The translations under genes were made by a program, and so were the position numbers. DNA of 64,000 nucleotides from Thermoanaerobacterium sp. CMT5567-10 (GTDB lineage Bacteria > Bacillota > Thermoanaerobacteria > Thermoanaerobacterales > Thermoanaerobacteraceae), in the NCBI RefSeq assembly GCF_030534315.2, contig NZ_CP130558.2:1664501-1728500 (forward strand), given 5' to 3'. Within the stretch, counting starts at the first letter, position 1. Each line of letters opens with the position of its first letter. Below are positions 29,716 to 37,582 of the stretch, piece after piece. A model generated the notes under the pieces. That model searched no databases. It worked only from the letters and a program-made list of their open reading frames with translations, and was not told the origin of the DNA.

Positions 29716-31034
29716 TTATTTTGCATAATCTGGCAATTTGTCTATATCCGATAGAGATTTATTTTTAAAAAATGAGTATGTAACAATAAACAATGTGATT
29801 CCGGATAGAATAAATACCAATCGATAATTCAGCGCACTTACACCTAATAGATTCTTAATAAAATCAATGAATCTATTGTCTACAGTAAGAATGTTTTTGA
29901 ATCCAACATCTGTAATAGGACCTACAATAAGATATGCCACAGGCATAATGCAACGAATAATCATGGATCTTGCTGTATAAACACGTCCTTGCAGTTCCTT
30001 AGGCGTTTTTAACTGCCAAAGTGTCCCAGCAGCCACATTTGAAATCGGAATAAATAGCAAAAATAGCATTCTGTAAAGCGATACGGTAATAAACGATGCC
30101 CTAATTCCTATTAAAAGTAAGAAAACTGACGCACTAAGAATACAACTCTTTATCGTTTTTGTGTAGGAAGTATCGCTTTTATGTAATGTGGCAATAAAAC
30201 TACCAATAAACATGCCAATTCCGCCAAATGTCTGAACAATACCTAACTGAGTGCTGTTTCCAATTGAAAGCATTAAAGGAGTAATGAGTACAACAGCAAG
30301 ATTATTCAGGAAATTAGCAATTGCAAAGAGAAATACCAATAATGTAAGCCCTTTTCTTGCAAAAATAAACTTAAAACCATCATTCAAATTATTAATAAAT
30401 TGATTCCAGCTCCATCTGTTTTCTCTCATCTTTTCATTTTCAAATTCCTTATTAAATATTCTTGCAGGGAAGAACATCCAAATAGCCATGGAGATGACAT
30501 ATGTCACCAGATCAATTATAATGATTCCTTGTAATCCTATAAATGTATATAGAATGCCTGCAATTACAGGTGTCAATAAATTATTTAATGAATCACTTAC
30601 TTGATTCGTGCCATTTGCTGTTTTCGGATTTTCTTTGTCTACAATGTAGACGATTGATGATTGCACAGCAGCACTCTCAAACAGATTAAATGCTGCAATC
30701 AACAAAATAATGATGTAAGTAACAAATAAGTTAAAATAGTTATTTCTTAAAAGGAAAATAAAAGCGAAAGACACAATAGCAGCTCCTGTATTAAAGAATA
30801 TAACTACTTTTTTGTATTAAACTTATCAGCAACAAAACCTGCAATCTGCGAAAGAAATATTGCAGGCAATACTGAAAAAAGAATAGAAATAGCCAATGGC
30901 GTAGCTTTGCCTGTTTTCTCATATATCCATACACTTAGTCCAAAGTCTGTTAAACCACTTCCAAGAATAGATATTAATTCAGCAAACCAAACAAAGACAA
31001 ATTGCTTATTTATTTTTATCTTTAAATTTAACAT
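29716..31034 (-). pseudogene. MFS efflux transporter, frameshifted
   Basis: The two pieces (N-terminal 30804-31034, C-terminal up to about 30803) join into one MFS protein of about 435 residues resembling macrolide-efflux permeases. The N-terminal part reads FVFVWFAELISILGSGLTDF and AGFVADKFNTKK before TAG. The continuation VVIFFNTGAA is in another frame. The break is at a run of six A (30808-30813 on the plus strand as T), and one more A would restore the frame. It may be a true mutation, slippage or a sequencing error. AGAGGTAAT precedes ATG 31034; the XRE-TPR gene lies 29 bases upstream. Confidence 0.75.
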
Positions 31035-31063
31035 ATTACCTCTTTTCTTATGATACCATAAAG

Positions 31064-32383
31064 TCAACGCTTTATAAAAATATTCGAATACAGTCTCATT
31101 GATCCTGCAATTTTATCAGCCTCACTCAAATGATTTCTACACTTGTCTACATTATCATCTTCTAAATACAATTTTGATAGCTTTATATGGACTTTTAGCA
31201 ATTCTTTTATGCTGCCTACATTTTTGGCAACTTCCAATATTTTGTTGTATGTGTTTATTGCTTTTTCTCTATCGTTTAATTGCTTATAAATATCAGCCAA
31301 TCTGTAATTTCCCATTATGATGTATTCTATGTCATTGTTTTTATTAGCTATGGAAATGCTTTCTTCCATGAGACTTATAGATTCTTTGGTGTCCCCCATT
31401 TTAAATAACACATTGGCTTTTTCAATAAGTGTATGGGACAATGATTTTTTATCTTTGCTGCGCCTTACTTTCTCTGCTTTATCAAAATACTCTAAAGACT
31501 TTTCATAATCATTTAGATCGGCATAAATTTTGCCAATATTGCTGTAAATAAATCCTGCTATTGAATTTTCATCATTAACATCGTTTAGTAAATTTTTATA
31601 TACGTCTAAAGATTTTTCAAGAAACCCCATCGCCCTAAAGCAATTAGCTTTTATAGAACTTGCATAAATATAGTTAATAAGTTCATGGGATTTATTACAA
31701 TCTTTAAGAAATTTCTCAACATATTCTATTGCGACATCATATTTGCCAATGTGTTTATAACATAATGAAGTGTTATAAATTGCTTTATTTCTTATGCTTT
31801 TATCGTTTATTTCATCAGCAAAACTCATGGCTTTATCAAAGTAAAATATTGCTTCTGCATAATCGGTTATATTCATCTTGCAAACGCCTAACATGTTATA
31901 AACGTATGGTATTTGTTCCTTGAATCCATACATCATCAATAGTTCAAGAGCTTTGTTGTAGTTTAGTATTGCATCTATATATTTATTTGCATTATACATT
32001 ATGTCGCCAATTTTAATGTCAATAAGTGCATTTACTCGTTTTCTCCCATATTTTTCTGCAATTTCAAGCAATTCATTTATTTTGCTTAAATCATCTTCAT
32101 TGTTAATCTCTTTTAATTTTTGGATACAATAATATTCGGCTTCTTCAGCAGGCGTCATTAAAAGGTATTCACCATCTATGTTTAGATTTATGCCAATCTC
32201 TTTGGCTCTTTTATTAAATTTCTCCGCAATGGCAGAAGCTGTTTCTTTGCTCATAGTGCTTCTACCACTTTCAATCATGCTTATAAAGCCTCTTGTAATA
32301 TTTTTATCCTGTAGTTCTCTCTGTTTCATCTTAAGCATTTCCCTGATTTTCTTTAGCCTTTCACCTTGAGTTGAAAATTCCAT
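31064..32383 (-). CDS. XRE-TPR transcriptional regulator (RRNPP-like)
   Basis: The 439-residue protein has an N-terminal XRE helix-turn-helix (about residues 8-60: GERLKKIREMLKMKQREL, RGFISMIESGRSTMSKETASAIAEKF). It is followed by some nine tetratricopeptide-like helical pairs to the C-terminus (ALLMMYGFKEQIPYVYNMLG-like, YIYASSIKANCFRAMGFLEKS). This is the architecture of the PlcR, Rgg and NprR receptors that bind short secreted peptides. It leads into the MFS gene and stands beside a peptide-modification operon with two tiny peptide ORFs, so control by a peptide is plausible but unproven. Confidence 0.85.
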   Translation of the reverse strand: MEFSTQGERLKKIREMLKMKQRELQDKNITRGFISMIESGRSTMSKETASAIAEKFNKRAKEIGINLNIDGEYLLMTPAEEAEYYCIQKLKEINNEDDLSKINELLEIAEKYGRKRVNALIDIKIGDIMYNANKYIDAILNYNKALELLMMYGFKEQIPYVYNMLGVCKMNITDYAEAIFYFDKAMSFADEINDKSIRNKAIYNTSLCYKHIGKYDVAIEYVEKFLKDCNKSHELINYIYASSIKANCFRAMGFLEKSLDVYKNLLNDVNDENSIAGFIYSNIGKIYADLNDYEKSLEYFDKAEKVRRSKDKKSLSHTLIEKANVLFKMGDTKESISLMEESISIANKNNDIEYIIMGNYRLADIYKQLNDREKAINTYNKILEVAKNVGSIKELLKVHIKLSKLYLEDDNVDKCRNHLSEADKIAGSMRLYSNIFIKR

Positions 32384-32413
32384 ATAAATTTCCCACTTTC
32401 TTTTTTATATACT

Positions 32414-32427
32414 GTCTTAAGTCTTAA
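32414..32427. repeat. tandem GTCTTAA pair upstream of the XRE-TPR gene
   Basis: Two head-to-tail GTCTTAA units (32414-32420, 32421-32427) lie between the regulator gene and a minus-strand TATAAT box. This is a possible autoregulatory operator, seen only as a sequence pattern. Confidence 0.35.
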
Positions 32428-32542
32428 ATTAATATCTATTATACAATAAATGATTTCTAAAGACTATTGGTATAAAAGATAAAACATTCAATGAATTTAC
32501 GTTTTTTATTTCATTAGAATATATAGATAGTCTTTTGCTTTT

Positions 32543-33712
32543 TCAAGATGTTAACTCTAAATGTATTTTATTTCGTGCTACAAATCCGCTAATTAATACT
32601 ATAAAACCACCTATTAACAGTACTGCCCTTACGCCCAAAAATTTTGCTGCAATACCCCCAAATGCTAATGAAATAATCGATGTTATATTTATTAACATTG
32701 TATTCATGCTAAATGTCCTCCCAAGGTATTGATTATCACAATTTTCCTGTATAATTGTAGTCCTTGAAATGGAATATAATGCATTGAATATTCCATTAAA
32801 AAATTGTATCAAAATTGCTAAAACAAAGAATGTATTTAATGGAAATACAGTAGTAGAAATTCCTAACCCTATCAATCCTAACTTAAAAATAACATCAACT
32901 GACACATTTTTTAGATATTTATATAAAACAAGTGAAGTCAGTATCATTGCTAACCCTTTAAAAGTAAGAATTGCACCATATCCCTGCGAATCTGTTTTTA
33001 AAAATTTATAAACATACATGATTAGTAATCCATTTAACATGCCAGCGGCTAATCCAACTATCATATTTATTGATAATGTATTGAAAATTATACAATTATC
33101 TTTTATATACTTTAATCCTTCGATAAATGAAATCTTTTCTGTTCGATCCAATTCTACATCATTTTGGGACTCATCTTTATATAATTTTATCAAGAAAATC
33201 ATTACCATAGATAATAGAAAAGTCAAAGAATCAATATAAAAGCAATATTTAATATCAAATTTTGAAATAATAAAACCACTAATTGAAGGCCCTAATACCA
33301 TCATTAATGAACTATATGAACTGCTTAAACTATTGACTTGTCTTAATCTGTCTTTTTTAACTATTTCCGGCAATATGCTACTTTTAGCTGTATCATAGAA
33401 TATAGAAATACTAGATACAATAAAAATTATAATAAAAACATATTCTTTAAAAAAAGGTATTAAAAAAACTAAGATAGCTCTAAAAAAATCTCCTAAAATT
33501 AGAATTTTCTTCTTATTATAAATATCAACTATTTTTCCAGCAAATACTCCAAAGATTAATGAGGGCAATAGCATCATAATAGACAAAAACGACATATCTA
33601 TAGATGAGTTATTAATGTTGTATACTAATGTTAAAACAGCAATTCTATCTATCCAATCCCCTATATCAGAAATTACCTGTGATGATATGAAAAGAAAAAT
33701 ATTTCTACTCAT
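32543..33712 (-). CDS. MFS transporter, probable exporter of the modified peptide
   Basis: The 389-residue protein has about eleven to twelve membrane helices. It has an MFS-like N-terminus (LFISSQVISDIGDWIDRIAVL) and a loop 2-3 motif FAGKIVDIYNKKK. It overlaps the PqqD-like gene by eight bases and so is part of the precursor-rSAM-PqqD operon. The natural role is probably export of, or self-protection from, the peptide product; the substrate is inferred from context only. The 159 bases after it (32384-32542) hold only the regulator's promoter region. Confidence 0.82.
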   Translation of the reverse strand: MSRNIFLFISSQVISDIGDWIDRIAVLTLVYNINNSSIDMSFLSIMMLLPSLIFGVFAGKIVDIYNKKKILILGDFFRAILVFLIPFFKEYVFIIIFIVSSISIFYDTAKSSILPEIVKKDRLRQVNSLSSSYSSLMMVLGPSISGFIISKFDIKYCFYIDSLTFLLSMVMIFLIKLYKDESQNDVELDRTEKISFIEGLKYIKDNCIIFNTLSINMIVGLAAGMLNGLLIMYVYKFLKTDSQGYGAILTFKGLAMILTSLVLYKYLKNVSVDVIFKLGLIGLGISTTVFPLNTFFVLAILIQFFNGIFNALYSISRTTIIQENCDNQYLGRTFSMNTMLINITSIISLAFGGIAAKFLGVRAVLLIGGFIVLISGFVARNKIHLELTS

Positions 33713-33977
33713 CTTTTTCCACCTTTATAATTATTTCTTTACCAATAAGTTTATCAATAAAATTTTTAATTGTATCTTCTGCAGAATCTATATCGTCTCC
33801 TGTAACTTTACAAACATTATAAATGATTTCGTCTAAATTTTCATATTTTAATGCAAACTCGAAAATAATATATCCAATGTCATTCATTAACAACGTTTCA
33901 TTTCTTTTTGAATTATATAATAAATACTCTTCATCATTTTCTTTTCTAATAAAAACGTAATTATTCTTTTTATACAT
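33705..33977 (-). CDS. PqqD-like peptide-chaperone protein (RRE)
   Basis: The 90-residue protein carries YVFIRKENDEEYLLYNSKRNETLLMNDIGYIIFE and a following helical part with EIIYNVCKVTGDD. It fits the PqqD fold, a winged helix that binds RiPP leader peptides and presents them to a radical SAM enzyme. GAGGAGGAG, inside the end of the upstream gene, is its ribosome binding site; ATG 33977 is used. Being directly coupled to the rSAM gene strengthens the call. Confidence 0.75.
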   Translation of the reverse strand: MYKKNNYVFIRKENDEEYLLYNSKRNETLLMNDIGYIIFEFALKYENLDEIIYNVCKVTGDDIDSAEDTIKNFIDKLIGKEIIIKVEKDE

Positions 33978-33980
33978 CAA

Positions 33981-35033
33981 TTAATTCTCCTCCTCAATAT
34001 TCCAACACCGATTATCAAATCCATTTAAAAAGCCTGTAGTATAATATGCATATGCTCTGCATCCGCCCATACACATATTAAAAATTTTACATTTGTTACA
34101 TTTACCTTGAATGGATTCTAATTTCCTAAATTGGTTCATCATATTTGAATTTATCCAAATATCTGAAAAATCTTGACATAGAATATTGCCGCATATAAAG
34201 CTTTTCTCTCTAAAATAAACACAAGGGGTAACATCGCCATTAGATTTTATATGAGCAATCACGTTCCCAGCTTCACATATTGCTTTATTTTCATGGTTAA
34301 TATATTGTAATAAGCTAATTTTATTGTTTTCTTTATCATTTTTTAATAAAACTGAAAGTAGCTTTTGTGGTTTTATAATCATTAAATCACCATTTTTACT
34401 TTCGTAATCTAATATAAGTTCGTAAGCTTTTTTTAGCTGTTGTGAAGTAGGGCAAAAAGATCTATTACCTCTACCAACAGGTATAAAATCAATAAACCTT
34501 ACTGCATCAACATTTAGTGATTTTGCTAAGTTTAACAAATCTAAAATATAATCAATATTCTCTCTCATTAACACCATAGCAATCGATATTTTAATATTAT
34601 ACTTTTTTAAGTTATTAATCCCATTTAAAGCCTTTGTAAAAGCTTCTCTTGATCTCCTTATTCCTGAATAAACTATTTTATTTGGTCCATCTAAACTAAT
34701 TTGCACTAATCCAATATTATATTTGGACAACTCTTTGGCTATATTATCAGTAATCAACGTAGCATTTGTTGTTATGCGAGGGATATAACCTTTTTCATTT
34801 AAATATGATATAATTTGAAAAATATCATTTCTGACAAAAGGTTCACCACCTTCGATACTAATTTTAAACACACCAGCTTCAAATAATTTATTAATAATTA
34901 ATTTGCATTTTTCTAAAGTTAAATCAGAAATGTTATCAGTTCCTAAAGAATTAGAACAATGTTTGCATTTCAAGTTGCATTTACTTGTTATTTCCCAAGT
35001 TACCATTTCAGGAGCTTTTAAAATTCTATTCAT
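33981..35033 (-). CDS. radical SAM/SPASM peptide maturase
   Basis: The 350-residue protein opens APEMVTWEITSKCNLKCKHC, with the SAM [4Fe-4S] cysteines at residues 19, 23 and 26, then SIEGGEPFVRND and TTNATL. A SPASM domain at the C-terminus has CEAGNVIAHIKSNGDVTPC, ICGNIL and CNKCKIFNMCMGGCRAY. This is the PqqE/MftC-like group that installs C-C or thioether links, or decarboxylates or epimerises peptides. ATG 35033 after GAGGTG is the true start. The open frame continues to 35135 but would read through a 17-bp hairpin. The reaction is unknown. Confidence 0.88.
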   Translation of the reverse strand: MNRILKAPEMVTWEITSKCNLKCKHCSNSLGTDNISDLTLEKCKLIINKLFEAGVFKISIEGGEPFVRNDIFQIISYLNEKGYIPRITTNATLITDNIAKELSKYNIGLVQISLDGPNKIVYSGIRRSREAFTKALNGINNLKKYNIKISIAMVLMRENIDYILDLLNLAKSLNVDAVRFIDFIPVGRGNRSFCPTSQQLKKAYELILDYESKNGDLMIIKPQKLLSVLLKNDKENNKISLLQYINHENKAICEAGNVIAHIKSNGDVTPCVYFREKSFICGNILCQDFSDIWINSNMMNQFRKLESIQGKCNKCKIFNMCMGGCRAYAYYTTGFLNGFDNRCWNIEEEN

Positions 35034-35084
35034 TAAAACACCTCTATCTAAAATATATAATCTGTTAATCTGTTTAAATTTATA

Positions 35085-35129
35085 TATATAACAAGCCTCA
35101 ATTACATATTGTTTGAGGCTTGTTATATA
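35085..35129 (-). terminator. 17-bp hairpin between precursor and rSAM genes (attenuator-like)
   Basis: TATATAACAAGCCTCAA (35085-35101) and TTGAGGCTTGTTATATA (35113-35129) are perfectly complementary around an 11-base loop. On the minus strand it is followed by AT-rich sequence rather than a clean U-run. It may act as a leaky terminator or 3' stabiliser giving more precursor than enzyme, as in many peptide operons. Confidence 0.5.
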
Positions 35130-35141
35130 ACTCAAAAAATT

Positions 35142-35198
35142 TTAGTGGACATTGTCACAGCCAACAACCATTTGCCTAATAATAGGTGATTTTTTCAT
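35142..35198 (-). CDS. putative RiPP precursor, 18 residues
   Basis: The ORF reads MKKSPIIRQMVVGCDNVH and has a near-perfect AAGGAGG ribosome binding site eight bases upstream. It sits directly before the radical SAM gene, as expected for a modification substrate. The basic N-terminus could be the leader and the VVGCDNVH end, with one Cys and a terminal His, the core. It is well below usual gene-calling limits. I do not recognise the family. Strong context and ribosome binding site, but no homologue known to me. Confidence 0.65.
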   Translation of the reverse strand: MKKSPIIRQMVVGCDNVH

Positions 35199-35223
35199 AA
35201 AATTTCCTCCTTCCATTGAGTTT

Positions 35224-35262
35224 AATCGCGCGATTTTATATGAATATACCATTAATGGTAAA
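35224..35262 (-). promoter_or_regulatory. promoter and palindromic operators of the peptide operon
   Basis: A 12-bp palindrome AATCGCGCGATT (35224-35235) and a 14-bp palindrome TACCATTAATGGTA (35247-35260) flank a minus-strand TATAAA (35235-35240). A weak -35 (TTTACC, 35257-35262) is 16 bases away. Their position around the -10 and -35 suggests repressor binding. A second possible promoter (TTGACA, about 35343-35348) lies further up. Confidence 0.45.
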
Positions 35263-35369
35263 TATTATTTCAAAAATTAATTAAATTTAGAATATAACCT
35301 AAAAATCAAATGAACTGTGTTAGTATTGCAACTATAATAGTATTGTCAAATTGTTAAACCATTATCATA

Positions 35370-35504
35370 TTAAACGACATTACAAACACTCGAACTATTC
35401 AAAGTTAAGGCAGGTGGATCTTCAAGTGGAATTACGTTAATTACAAGTGTCAAAACCGCAAACATTAACGTAGATATAATTAATATTTTCATTTTTTTAT
35501 TCAT
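35370..35504 (-). CDS. 44-residue secreted peptide ORF (possible pheromone or second precursor)
   Basis: This 44-codon ORF has AAGGGGG seven bases upstream and its own consensus promoter. The product begins MNKKMKILIISTLMFAVLTL (basic start plus hydrophobic stretch to about residue 23). It continues through IPLEDPPALTL and ends SSSVCNVV. The layout is that of Phr/PapR/Rap-type pro-peptides, whose C-terminal 5-8 residues become a signal. The Cys and Asn-Val near the end resemble the end of the 18-residue peptide downstream. Function is inferred from form and context only. Confidence 0.55.
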   Translation of the reverse strand: MNKKMKILIISTLMFAVLTLVINVIPLEDPPALTLNSSSVCNVV

Positions 35505-35547
35505 TTTAGTTTCCCCCTTAAACCAAATTTTTCATATTATTTATTTT

Positions 35548-35575
35548 ATTATATCATATCGAAATTTAAATGCAA
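35548..35575 (-). promoter_or_regulatory. promoter of the 44-residue peptide ORF
   Basis: On the minus strand, TTGCAT (35570-35575) and TATAAT (35548-35553) are 16 bases apart. In 35576-35824 only a hairpin (CGGATTTTT 35677-35685 with AAAAATCCG 35707-35715) is seen. Confidence 0.6.
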
Positions 35576-35824
35576 TATTTTTTTTTATTTTTATTGCACT
35601 ATTTAATAAAGAATTCAATTAATAATTTCCAACTCTACCACGTTGAACAGTAGAAATTAGATTTGAAAATATGGTACGGATTTTTCATTTTCGCTTTGTT
35701 CAAATCAAAAATCCGAACTTATGATGCACCTCTGCTCATTCCTCGCAGACGTGCTATTTTTTCAGAAGCTTGAAGCAAAGGAAAATATATTTAATAAAAT
35801 AGACAAAATATTTTTAAAATTCTA

Positions 35825-35853
35825 TTGACATTTTACTTTTTATGTGTCATAAT
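35825..35853 (+). promoter_or_regulatory. promoter of a short RNA
   Basis: TTGACA (35825-35830) and CATAAT (35848-35853) have a 17-base spacer, with no ORF of note before a terminator 100 bases on. Confidence 0.55.
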
Positions 35854-35859
35854 ATAATT

Positions 35860-35990
35860 GAAGGTAGAAATCGAAAATAAAAAGAGGATTAGTTTTTAAA
35901 GCTAAAAGGTGAGTACCTATATCAAAAGCAAAAGGGGAATAGGTTCTACCTAAAAATAAAGGTGGTTGATCACGCCACCTTTATTTATTT
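35860..35990 (+). ncRNA. candidate small RNA (about 125 nt)
   Basis: The stretch lies between a good promoter and a strong terminator. Internal pairing is seen between TACCTAT (35915 region) and ATAGGT (35938 region) and in the TTAG/CTAA segment near 35890. It converges on the second recombinase gene and could act on its mRNA end. No family recognised. Confidence 0.4.
35954..35986. terminator. bidirectional terminator (small RNA / recombinase)
   Basis: AAATAAAGGTGG (35954-35965) pairs perfectly with CCACCTTTATTT (35975-35986), with T-rich tails on both strands. Confidence 0.85.
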
Positions 35991-36883
35991 TATGACAAAT
36001 AATGTGATACTGTTACATTTTCACGGTTGTGACCTAAGTTTTTGCTTACTTCTCTTACAGCTTCTCTATCTCTTTTATCTCTTGTACGCTTTTTGTACTT
36101 TCTTCCTCTGATTTCTATAAACCTGTCTTGAGCGTATTCACGTCTCATACTGTGTATATCAAGATGCTCTGGAATCCTTGTAAATAGCCTTTCATTTCCT
36201 CTATCTTTAGCTTTTTCTAATATGCTTTCAATTTTAGGTTGATAATTTTTGAGTATAGGAACTTCTCTTGTTTTACCACCTTTACCGTTTTTGACATGGA
36301 CATATAGCCTATCATCTTTTTTATAAATATCATTTGCAGTGATAGCTGATACTTCACGCCTTCTTAAGCCAGATGATTTACAGAAATCTATTAAATCCTT
36401 ATAGTTATCCAAATTAATTTTTTTATCATCAGGTCTTTCAAGTCTTGATCTTGTTATATCTTTTAGTTTTCTTTCGGGCATTTTAATATCATTAGCGAGG
36501 CTATTATCTTTATATGCTTTTCTAAGAGCTGCTCTTGCAACCTTTATAGACCATGCTGATTGACCCAATGAGATTTTTTCGCTTAAATAATCTGATACCA
36601 TATCCTTTGTTTTGTCAAAGTCTTTGTTCTTTACACCTTTAGATTTGCACCAATCAGCAAATCTTTTAACTTCATTACGATAAGTTGCATAAGTCTGCAC
36701 AGAGAAGATACCAGCATTAAAAACTGCTTCATTCATAGCATTAAATACATCTTGTCCATGAAGTCCATTCTTTATTGCTTCTTCTCTAGCCTTCTTTTTA
36801 ACAGCGTATTTACTTTTTCCAAATGACTGCTGTTCTTTTAAACTGTTAAGCAATCTATAAAAAATGCTTCCTTGTCTGCTCAT
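35990..36883 (-). CDS. second tyrosine recombinase
   Basis: The 297-residue protein has an N-terminal helical domain (VFNAGIFSVQTYATYRNEVKRFADWCK) and a catalytic domain. Catalytic residues are visible in SSGLRRREVSAI (Arg), IHSMRREYAQ (His-x-x-Arg), NLGHNRENVTVSHYL (His and Tyr, two residues from the end). It is unlike the Tn916-type integrase at 26110 and may be the recombinase of a nested element or a resolvase. ATG 36883 follows AGGAG. Confidence 0.82.
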   Translation of the reverse strand: MSRQGSIFYRLLNSLKEQQSFGKSKYAVKKKAREEAIKNGLHGQDVFNAMNEAVFNAGIFSVQTYATYRNEVKRFADWCKSKGVKNKDFDKTKDMVSDYLSEKISLGQSAWSIKVARAALRKAYKDNSLANDIKMPERKLKDITRSRLERPDDKKINLDNYKDLIDFCKSSGLRRREVSAITANDIYKKDDRLYVHVKNGKGGKTREVPILKNYQPKIESILEKAKDRGNERLFTRIPEHLDIHSMRREYAQDRFIEIRGRKYKKRTRDKRDREAVREVSKNLGHNRENVTVSHYLS

Positions 36884-37087
36884 TAAAATCACTCCTGTCT
36901 ATTTAAAGTTCAGAAAATATTTGTATTGATAACAATGATGAAAGCCTATATAACAGTACTTAAATTGAATTCTAAATTAAAAATGTTAACAAGTTTTATT
37001 TATTATTAGGGTTATGTTATCATTTTAAAAGATTGTCGTCGTTCAAATATCGTAATATCAATGAAATCTAATGTTATCAAGAAAAAA

Positions 37088-37157
37088 CATTTCCATTATC
37101 TGTATTTGGAAAGTGGTCAAATTGAGCACTTTCCATTACCGAAATTTTTCCGGTATA
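37088..37157. repeat. hairpin repeat, copy 1
   Basis: A conserved flank (CATTTCCATTATCTG, then TATTTGGAAA) and a conserved end (GAAATTTTTCC, GGTATA) surround a variable inverted repeat. GGAAAGTGGTCAA pairs with TTGAGCACTTTCC with one mismatch (37108-37134). The rest of 36893-37178 holds no gene. Confidence 0.6.
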
Positions 37158-37178
37158 TTGATTTCTTTTATAATCTTG

Positions 37179-37405
37179 TTGCAGAAGTGGACTTAGTGGA
37201 CTTAATGGACTTAAATGCTTGAAATTGTTGATTTTTAGCCTGTTTTTTAAGTCCACTTTTGCCTTAATGTGGTCTTAAAATTGGTCTTATAAGTCCAGTT
37301 TTAAGACTTATAAGACCAGTTTATATAATTTATGGACTTGATGGAAACCGCTATTCGCCGGGGTTTAGACCACTAAGTCCAGTAAGTCCAGTTATGGGAA
37401 TATAC
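37179..37405. repeat. iteron-like direct repeat, copy A
   Basis: This ~227-bp segment is closely similar to 38767-38989. It contains about a dozen GGACTTA, GGTCTTA or complementary TAAGTCC, TAAGACC units in both orientations. At its right end it resembles the 3' coding end of the DUF927 gene with a frameshift, so it is probably a partial duplication. It could serve as replication-protein binding sites. Confidence 0.65.
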
Positions 37406-37424
37406 TTCTAGAGAAAATTTTTTA

Positions 37425-37494
37425 CATTTCCATTATCTGTATTTGGAAAGTTGCAACTTTTGCAACTTTCCATTTCTGAAATTTTTCCAGTATA
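37425..37494. repeat. hairpin repeat, copy 2
   Basis: The flanks are nearly identical to copy 1, but the core is a different perfect inverted repeat: GGAAAGTTGCAA-CTT-TTGCAACTTTCC (37445-37471). Sequence change with retained pairing indicates selection for the structure. Confidence 0.6.
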
Positions 37495-37582
37495 ACGTGG
37501 CGATAAAATGTCGTTGCGTCAGGTTCACGTGGATAGACGCCGGGCGCCCTTCCACCTCCGAAAGTTTTCCAGTTGTGTATTT

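Noticed and set aside
35034-35135. N-terminal extension of the radical SAM protein
   Set aside because: It would translate a perfect 17-bp hairpin, and GAGGTG is correctly placed for ATG 35033, where the family normally starts.
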